From assembly GCA_038147155.1 (NCBI GenBank), contig JAYQTA010000007.1:1-64000 (forward strand): 64,000 nt of DNA, read 5' to 3'. Both the position numbers and the translations under genes were made by a program. Below, in pieces: positions 60,950 through 64,000 of this stretch (position 1 is its first letter; each line of letters begins with the position of its first letter). A model generated the notes under the pieces. It made no database searches and was not told where the DNA came from. It was given only the letters and a program-made list of their open reading frames with translations. This stretch comes from Australimonas brisbanensis (GTDB lineage: Bacteria > Chloroflexota > Dehalococcoidia > Lucifugimonadales > Australimonadaceae).

Positions 60950-63900
60950 CTAGGCGCTGGCCCCGGCTTCCACCGGCGCCGTGACGGGCACCCCATCGCG
61001 GAAGAGCACCTCGTTCCCCGCCGTGGCGGGGACGCGCGGGCCCGCCGTGAGCACGCCCACCAGGTTCAGCGGGTCGGTGGCGCTCACACGCACCAACACG
61101 CCGTCGGGCGCGCGCCGCGCGGCGTTGCGCAGGGCGTCCACCGCCTCCGGCAGGGCGAACTGCTCGCCCACCAGCCCAGCCACGAATCGCCCACCGCGCA
61201 CCTCACCCCGCGCCTCGGCCCGACGCAGCACCCGCGCCATCGCGGGCCAGGGCGGGGCCAACGGCTCGCGGGCAACCAGCTCCCGGCACAGCACCCCGTA
61301 GCGGCGCAGCAGCTGGGCAGCCCGCGCTTCGGCCTGCTCCTCCGGGTCCACGGCTTCGGGGCGCGGCAGCAGCGCCCAGCGCCCACCCATGTGGCCCCCG
61401 CGCACCGGGCGCGCACGGCGGACGAAGCGCGAGCCCCGGCGCGCCGCCCGCCGCCCGGCGCCGGAGACCAGCCCACGCAGGGCCGCGAAGCCGTCCGCCG
61501 TCACCAGGCCCGCCGCCACCAGCGTCCACAGCCCGTCCTCCACCTCCGAGGGCAGGCGGTGCGTGGCCTCGGTGATGTCGGGCAGGAACGATGCCCCGTG
61601 GGCGCGCAGGTGCTCCAGCACGTCAGCGGCGGCGCCGGTGAGCGCGTGTTCATCGCCCGGCGGGTCCAGCAGCCAACCCAACTCCTCCCGCAGCCCCAGC
61701 GTCACCGGGCCGTTGCGGTTGAGCCCCGCGCCGGGGATACCCTCGCGCCCGGCGAAGCGCCCCCAAGCCAGCTCACCGGAGAAGCAGAGGGCGTCCAGCA
61801 TGCCGGGTTGGTAGCCCTGCACGCGGGCGGGCAGGAGCGCGGATTCCCAGGCAGAGGCGGCGGCCTCGAACCCCTGCAGCTGCTCCACCGCCTCGGCCAG
61901 CCCTGATTCGCCGGACAGGCGCGCGCCGGGGTGGGCGTGCTGCCACTCCAGGAGGAAGCGGATGAACCCGGCCACCGGCACGGGCTCAATCTCCCGGCGC
62001 AGGCGGCCCACCGTCGCCCGGTGGATGCGCGCCAACACGCGCCTGTCGCAGAACTCAGGGGAGGGGTGCAACCCGCCCCGGAAACTGCCGCGCAGGAGCA
62101 GCCCCTCGGCCTCCAGCCGCAGGCAGGCGTTGGCGATGGCGCTCTCCCCCAGCGCCAGCAGCGCCGCCATCTCACCGGCGGTGAAGGGGCCGGAGGAGGC
62201 GGAGCGCCCCCGCACCAACTCGGTCACCGCCTCCTCCGGCTCGCCGGTGAAGGGGCTCGCGCCGGGAGGCAGGAAGGAGGGGAGGCCGTAGGCCACCCCC
62301 ACCAGCGCCGCGCGCTCGGCGGCGTACCAGAGGGTGCGCCCCTCACGCTCCAGTGCGTAGGCGCGACCAGCCTGCTGGAGTTCTGTGAACCAGTCTTGCC
62401 AGTATTCTGGGTTTTGTTCGTGGATGGCCGCCTCGGCGGGCCCCAGCACCCCCAGCGTGAGCAACGCGTCGTGCAGCTCGTGGGCATCGCGCGCAGGCGG
62501 CCAGGCGTTGGCCGTCTCTGCCGCGATGGCCGACGCGTCCAGCGCGCCCAGCTCACGCGCGTCCTCCGGCAGCGCCCGGCGCAGCGTCACCGCGCGGGCC
62601 CGGCGCTCCTCAAGAGGCGCATCATCCAGGAAGGCGTAGGGCATGGCGTTGAGCAGCTGGTGGGAGAAGGCGGAGGGCTGCACCGTATCGACGCCCAGCA
62701 CCTCCACCTGCCGGGTCTCGATGCGCCGCAGCAGCCCCAGCATCCCCTCGGTATCCAGGGCCTCGGTGAGGCAATCGCGCACCGTCTCGAACACCAGCGG
62801 GTGGTCCGGCGGGGTGATGTTCACCCCCGCCGGCATGTTGTCCTGGCACGCGGCCGCGTCCGGGAACACGGCGGCCAGCAGGTCGTCGGAGCGCATGCGC
62901 TGGATCGGCGCGGGCACCTTCTTCCCTCCGGCATGCCGCAGCAGCGCCAGGGAGCGGGAGGCCGTCCAGCGCCAGCGCAGGGGAAACAGCGGCGATTGGA
63001 GCACCGCCTGCAGGAGCGTCGCCTCCGCCGTGGGCGACTTGACATAACGGAACACCTCCTCCACGGCGAAGGAGTGCATGGGCCCCAGGGCGATGTTGAT
63101 GCCGTCGTCGGTGGCGGCGGCCTGGAGCTCGAAGTTGAAGCCCACGCAGAAACGCTTGCGCAGCGCCAGGCCCCACGCGCGGTTGATCCGCGCACCGTAG
63201 GGCGAGTGGATCACCAGCTGCATCCCGCCGCCCTCATCGAAGAAGCGCTCAGCCACCAGCCGCTCGGCGGTGGGCACCACGCCCAGCACCCGCACGCCCT
63301 CCTCGATGTAGGAGACCACCTGCTCGGCGGCATCGGCCCCCACGCCCGGCCCCGTGAGCCAGTCCGCCGCCTGCTGGTGCATCGGCAGGCGCTCGGCCAC
63401 ACCCGCGCGCACCGCCGAGACCTCGGCGCTCAACTCCGGGGTGCGGCCCGGCGCCTCGCCCAGCCAGAACGGGATGGTGGGCGATTGGCCCTGCGCTGCG
63501 TCCACCCGCACCACGCCCGCCTCCAGGCGGCGGATGCGCCAGGGGGTGTTGCCCAGCAGGAACACGTCGCCCGCGTTGGACTCGATGGCGAAGTCCTCGT
63601 TCACCGTCCCCACCATCGTGCCCTCGGGCTCGGCCACCACCATGTAGTCGGCGGTGTCGGGGATGGCCCCGCCGGAGGTGACGGCGGCCAGGCGCGCACC
63701 TCGGCGCGCGCGCACGCGCCGGTGCACGCCGTCGCGGTGCAGGTAGGCGGAGGAGCGCCCCCAGCGCCCGGCGATACCGTCAGAGAGCATGGCGACGGTC
63801 TCGTCGAACCGCTCGCGCTCCAGGTCGCGATATGGGTAAGCGCGACGCACCAGGGCGAAGAGGGCGTCCTCGTCCCACTCCTCCACGGCGCACGCGGCGA

Positions 63901-64000
63901 CGATCTGCTGTGCCAGCACGTCCAGCGGCCACGGCGGAACCGTCAGTGCGTCCAGCATGCCCGCGTTCATGGCCCGCACCAGCGCTACCGTCTCCACCAG
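60950..64000 (-). CDS. Lhr-type DEAD/DEAH helicase, C-terminal part (runs off the window)
   Basis: The visible 1015 residues hold the Lhr core winged-helix and C-terminal region: METVALVRAMNAGMLDALTVPPWPLDVLAQQ, the DUF3320/'Lhr winged helix' segments (TGPGVGADAAEQVV and on) and the domain around PFTAGEMAALLALGESAI that in Lhr of mycobacteria and E. coli forms the C-terminal module. The N-terminal SF2 motor lies past position 64000. Lhr translocates on single-stranded DNA, unwinds RNA:DNA hybrids and is tied to repair. The stop codon at 60950 lies 9 nt from the convergent H1-like gene. Confidence 0.82.
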   Translation of the reverse strand: MVETVALVRAMNAGMLDALTVPPWPLDVLAQQIVAACAVEEWDEDALFALVRRAYPYRDLERERFDETVAMLSDGIAGRWGRSSAYLHRDGVHRRVRARRGARLAAVTSGGAIPDTADYMVVAEPEGTMVGTVNEDFAIESNAGDVFLLGNTPWRIRRLEAGVVRVDAAQGQSPTIPFWLGEAPGRTPELSAEVSAVRAGVAERLPMHQQAADWLTGPGVGADAAEQVVSYIEEGVRVLGVVPTAERLVAERFFDEGGGMQLVIHSPYGARINRAWGLALRKRFCVGFNFELQAAATDDGINIALGPMHSFAVEEVFRYVKSPTAEATLLQAVLQSPLFPLRWRWTASRSLALLRHAGGKKVPAPIQRMRSDDLLAAVFPDAAACQDNMPAGVNITPPDHPLVFETVRDCLTEALDTEGMLGLLRRIETRQVEVLGVDTVQPSAFSHQLLNAMPYAFLDDAPLEERRARAVTLRRALPEDARELGALDASAIAAETANAWPPARDAHELHDALLTLGVLGPAEAAIHEQNPEYWQDWFTELQQAGRAYALEREGRTLWYAAERAALVGVAYGLPSFLPPGASPFTGEPEEAVTELVRGRSASSGPFTAGEMAALLALGESAIANACLRLEAEGLLLRGSFRGGLHPSPEFCDRRVLARIHRATVGRLRREIEPVPVAGFIRFLLEWQHAHPGARLSGESGLAEAVEQLQGFEAAASAWESALLPARVQGYQPGMLDALCFSGELAWGRFAGREGIPGAGLNRNGPVTLGLREELGWLLDPPGDEHALTGAAADVLEHLRAHGASFLPDITEATHRLPSEVEDGLWTLVAAGLVTADGFAALRGLVSGAGRRAARRGSRFVRRARPVRGGHMGGRWALLPRPEAVDPEEQAEARAAQLLRRYGVLCRELVAREPLAPPWPAMARVLRRAEARGEVRGGRFVAGLVGEQFALPEAVDALRNAARRAPDGVLVRVSATDPLNLVGVLTAGPRVPATAGNEVLFRDGVPVTAPVEAGASA

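Overview
The window is 64 kb of very GC-rich bacterial DNA with short intergenic gaps, many ATGA/TGATG start-stop overlaps and no rRNA. A Chloroflexota genome, Dehalococcoidia/SAR202-like, fits best: an EtfD-type ETF oxidoreductase, DUF3054, LLM and Ddn-like flavin/F420 enzymes, Rieske and LigB ring dioxygenases, and a T-box ahead of the leucine operon occur together there. Actinomycetota cannot be excluded. This placement is inference from gene content only.

Layout. 1-2338: bifunctional nuclease, then the start of the F0F1 ATP synthase operon (atpI-like, atpB, atpE). 2339-2440: a G-run followed by C-runs that looks like an assembly join rather than biology; it cuts off both the ATP operon and the 3' end of an EtfD-like gene. 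4658-7373: a translationally coupled three-gene RLAN / RimK-type ATP-grasp / GNAT-C39 operon, a predicted amide-ligase system with no known product. 7441-9857: a small monooxygenase and sucCD. 10077-12780: Rieske ring-hydroxylating dioxygenase operon, preceded by a five-copy 11-bp TGCAC repeat. 13113-17464: catabolic oxidoreductases, RidA and a class II aldolase. 17500-21050: a Sau3AI-like restriction-modification cassette with its own base-excision glycosylase, bounded by 45-bp direct repeats next to tRNA-Ser. 21275-26042: LigB-type dioxygenase, recG and an enolase-superfamily enzyme. 26223-33875 (minus strand): argS, then the CPBP-trpA-aroH-DAHP synthase-ribF-tyrS-DUF3054 run. 33953-42562: T-box(Leu)-ilvBNC-leuACDB, a complete leucine-responsive branched-chain operon apart from ilvD/ilvE. 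42616-48458: exporter, LLM oxidoreductase, metallo-hydrolase, MarR regulator, hisF-HAD-hisIE. 48554-50400: a protease gene and two HbpS/GlcG-like genes carrying many one-base indels. 50503-64000: double RidA protein, lipoprotein, biotin carboxylase/BCCP/Rieske ferredoxin, uvrA, AtzG-like/amidase, Ddn-like protein, a histone H1-like protein and a truncated Lhr helicase.

Two themes cut across the window. Long gene-free gaps are filled by one family of hairpin-rich mosaic repeats with near-identical copies at 12.8, 26.1, 43.4, 44.7 and 55.1 kb (relatives at 28.0 and 40.7 kb). Several genes also have a -10-like hexamer ending 6-7 nt before the start codon, suggesting leaderless mRNAs. The most interesting systems are the RLAN/ATP-grasp/C39 operon, the repeat-bounded restriction island with its probable anti-deamination glycosylase, and the mosaic repeat family.
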